Assembly (NCBI GenBank): GCA_012026855.1
Contig: VEOV01000018.1
Span: 1 to 7,420, forward strand
Length of the DNA: 7,420 bases
Direction of reading: 5' to 3'
From: Geobacter sp.
GTDB lineage: Bacteria > Desulfobacterota > Desulfuromonadia > Geobacterales > DSM-12255
Shown: piece after piece, positions 6,180-7,420 of the stretch
Layout of the letters: each line of letters opens with the position of its first letter
How positions within the stretch are numbered: the stretch's first letter is position 1
Made by a program: the position numbers and the translations under genes
Notes under the pieces: model-generated
The model's database searches: none
What the model saw: the letters and a program-made list of their open reading frames with translations, nothing else
Told to the model about the DNA's origin: nothing

Positions 6180-7130
6180 ATGACTTTCGAGGAAACACTC
6201 CATTCCCATGGACTGGAACTGACCAGGAATGAGACCAGCTGGCTGCAGGTGAATGTCGGCCTGGTTTGCGATCTGGCCTGCAAGCACTGCCACCTTGAGG
6301 CCGGGCCGGATCGCCGGGAACTGATGAGCCTGGAGACCGTCAATGACGTTATTGCCTGCGCCGGACGGTTCCGGTTCGATACCATCGATATCACCGGCGG
6401 CGCTCCGGAACTACTGCCCCACCTGCCAAGACTGATCACCGGCCTGGCGCCACTGGCCGGCAAACTGATTGTCCGCACCAACCTGGTGGCCCTGGCCCGA
6501 CCGGAATCCCGGCCGCTGCTTGAGCTTTACCGGGCCAACTCGGTGTCCATCGTGGCCTCCCTCCCCTCCCTGGCAGCCTCCCAGACCGACGGCCAACGGG
6601 GCAGCGGCGTCTGCGAGCAAAGCATCGCCCTGCTGCAGCGCCTGAACAGCCTGGGCTACGGCGTCGCCGGCAGCGGCCTGGAACTGGATCTGGCTGCCAA
6701 CCCGACCGGGGCCTTCCTGCCCGTCAGCCAGGTCCAGGCAGAGCAGCGTTTCCGTCAGGAGCTGCAGCGCAAGTACGGTATTGTCTTCAACAACCTGTTC
6801 ACCTTTGCCAATGTCCCACTGGGGCGCTTCCGCAGCTGGCTGGAGCGCTCCGGCAATCTTGACGGCTACCTGCTGAAGCTTAAGAGCAGCTTCAACCCCT
6901 GCACCCTGTCCGGCCTGATGTGCTGCTCCCTGCTCTCGGTCAACTGGGACGGCTACATCTTTGACTGCGACTTCAATCTGGCGGCAGGGCTCCCCCAGGG
7001 TGGCTACCGTCGCCATATATCGACTCTGCAGACACTCCCCAACCAGGGGACGCCCATTGCCATGGGGGACCACTGTTTTGCCTGCACTGCCGGCGCCGGC
7101 TTCACCTGTGGCGGCAGCATCGCTGCCTGA
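6180..7130 (+). CDS. arsS: ArsS-type radical SAM protein
   Basis: This 316-residue radical SAM enzyme starts at ATG 6180, with AAGGAG at 6169-6174 five bases upstream and nine bases after the AhpD-like gene. The cluster motif is C30-DLA-C34-KH-C37, followed by HLEAGPDRRE. The SAM-binding GGE-like motif appears as GGAPE (73-77), typical of this family. The C-terminal part is cysteine-rich: C241, C248-C249, C263 (in GYIFDCDFN), and C299, C302 and C310 in HCFACTAGAGFTCGGS. These probably bind one or two auxiliary iron-sulfur clusters. Characterised ArsS adds a 5'-deoxyadenosyl group to dimethylated trivalent arsenic during arsenosugar formation. Some family members are selenoproteins; this one uses cysteines and I see no internal TGA. 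No ArsM methyltransferase is in the window, so an arsenical substrate is not assured. Family membership is firm and the exact reaction is inferred. Confidence 0.88.
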   Translation: MTFEETLHSHGLELTRNETSWLQVNVGLVCDLACKHCHLEAGPDRRELMSLETVNDVIACAGRFRFDTIDITGGAPELLPHLPRLITGLAPLAGKLIVRTNLVALARPESRPLLELYRANSVSIVASLPSLAASQTDGQRGSGVCEQSIALLQRLNSLGYGVAGSGLELDLAANPTGAFLPVSQVQAEQRFRQELQRKYGIVFNNLFTFANVPLGRFRSWLERSGNLDGYLLKLKSSFNPCTLSGLMCCSLLSVNWDGYIFDCDFNLAAGLPQGGYRRHISTLQTLPNQGTPIAMGDHCFACTAGAGFTCGGSIAA

Positions 7131-7254
7131 ACTCTTCAGGAAGTTGGTCTGGCTGCCTTCACAGCTGCGCGTTTTTTGGGCAGCCGGTGATTATTCCGAG
7201 CGCCACCTGAAACCAGGCCGCAGAAAATAACCACTGTTTTCAGCCACTTGAACT
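7131..7254. other. Non-coding trailer after the radical SAM gene
   Basis: No convincing gene is visible. A 7-bp inverted repeat, GGCTGCC (7151-7157) and GGCAGCC (7179-7185), surrounds a six-T run (7172-7177), but the Ts lie inside the loop, so it is not a standard terminator. A weak GAAAA/TTTTC repeat lies at 7223-7241. The function of either is unclear. Confidence 0.4.
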
Positions 7255-7270
7255 TGGCATATCCTGTGCT
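7255..7270 (+). promoter_or_regulatory. Probable sigma-54 (-24/-12) promoter of the NifX-like gene
   Basis: TGGCATATCCTGTGCT has the invariant GG and GC dinucleotides 10 bases apart and keeps TGGCA and TGCT of the consensus TGGCACG-N4-TTGCW. Transcription would start near 7281, giving a leader of about 85 bases before the NifX-like gene. A sigma-54 promoter suits a nitrogenase-related gene. No activator site was identified in the short region upstream. Confidence 0.6.
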
Positions 7271-7313
7271 AAGTCTATATCAACCAAGGCAGTCAATTAA
7301 TCGATCCGGCAAT

Positions 7314-7349
7314 GACGCCGTGCACGTAACAGTGCCGGCGTCTTTTTTT
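7314..7349 (+). terminator. Intrinsic terminator or attenuator just before the NifX-like gene
   Basis: GACGCCG (7314-7320) pairs with CGGCGTC (7336-7342). After a bulged T at 7321, GCAC (7322-7325) pairs with GTGC (7332-7335) around the loop GTAACA, and seven Ts follow at 7343-7349. The hairpin is well placed to end the operon transcript, but it also lies downstream of the apparent sigma-54 promoter and only a few bases before the next ribosome binding site, so it may act as a leader attenuator. Confidence 0.8.
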
Positions 7350-7366
7350 GTCGAAAGGAGCAGATG

Positions 7367-7420
7367 ATGAAAGTCGCCTTTACCAGCAGCAGCGGTGAGA
7401 CCATTGATCAGCATTTCGGC
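7367..7420 (+). CDS. NifX/NifB-C-terminal-like (dinitrogenase iron-molybdenum cofactor family) protein, 3' end missing
   Basis: Only the first 18 codons are present, reading MKVAFTSSSGETIDQHFG. This is the typical opening of the small NifX/NafY/NifB-C-terminal domain family: a first beta strand MKVAF, then a G-x-x-[IV]-D-Q-H-F-G motif whose His can bind a metal cofactor. AAAGGAG at 7354-7360 is six bases from ATG 7367 and only three from the preceding ATG 7364, so 7367 is preferred. Family members carry or bind iron-molybdenum cofactor precursors, and several act outside nitrogenase. The call rests on a short segment but the motif is characteristic. The gene has its own apparent promoter and is separated from the operon by a terminator. 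Confidence 0.75.
   Translation, partial: MKVAFTSSSGETIDQHFG

Noticed and set aside
6411..7073. Long antisense frame opposite the radical SAM gene
   Set aside because: Its low-complexity, Gln/Ala/Gly-rich translation is typical of the reverse strand of a GC-rich gene. It has no family motif and no upstream signals.
7151..7185. GGCTGCC/GGCAGCC inverted repeat as the operon terminator
   Set aside because: The T run is in the 21-base loop rather than after the stem; the hairpin at 7314-7349 is a far better terminator.
7128..7188. TGA 7128-7130 of the radical SAM gene as a second selenocysteine codon (read-through to TGA 7186-7188)
   Set aside because: The protein already ends in the family's CFACTAGAGFTCGGS C-terminus, the 19 read-through codons show no redox motif, and no correctly spaced G-loop hairpin follows.

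Overview
The window looks like the chromosome of an anaerobic, iron-sulfur-rich and selenium-using bacterium. Desulfuromonadales/Geobacter-type Desulfobacterota fit best. The reasons are the gene families (double-cubane-type 2-hydroxyacyl-CoA dehydratase homologue, exported double rhodanese, GrdB/PrdB-like selenoprotein, ArsS-type radical SAM protein, NifX-like protein with an apparent sigma-54 promoter), strong AAGGAG-type ribosome binding sites and moderately high GC. This placement is inferred from remembered family distribution, not from a search. All genes read on the + strand.

Layout. (1) 2-1621: the 3' part of a 2-hydroxyacyl-CoA dehydratase-family gene, then an exported two-domain rhodanese, closed by an intrinsic terminator at 1632-1661. 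(2) 1646-7130: a tightly packed six-gene unit. It begins with a TetR-family regulator whose promoter (TTGACA, 16 bp, extended -10) and 18-bp palindromic operator are squeezed against, and partly inside, the upstream terminator. It continues with a GrdB/PrdB-like selenoprotein, a mercuric-reductase-like flavoprotein disulfide reductase, a TVP38/TMEM64 membrane protein, a small AhpD-like CPYC protein and an ArsS-type radical SAM protein. The last four genes are separated by 1-9 bases. (3) 7131-7420: a non-coding stretch with a good sigma-54 (-24/-12) match, a terminator/attenuator hairpin with seven Ts, and the first codons of a NifX/NifB-C-terminal-like gene that runs off the window.

The main point is that the gene at 2320-3549 is interrupted by an in-frame TGA at 2779-2781. 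The reading frame continues unbroken for another 255 codons. The TGA sits in a U-P-N-C motif and is followed at the right distance by a 7-bp hairpin with a G-starting loop, which fits the bacterial SECIS consensus. An automatic annotation would split this 409-residue selenoprotein into two unrelated-looking hypothetical proteins.

Together, the operon looks like a thiol/selenol redox module: NAD(P)H to flavoprotein (CxxxxC), to a small CPYC protein, to a Sec-Cys reductase, with a membrane protein and a radical SAM enzyme. Two members (the AhpD-like protein and ArsS) are the pair usually labelled arsenosugar-biosynthesis associated, yet no arsenite methyltransferase (ArsM) or ArsR is in the window. 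The real substrate of this TetR-controlled pathway is therefore open.
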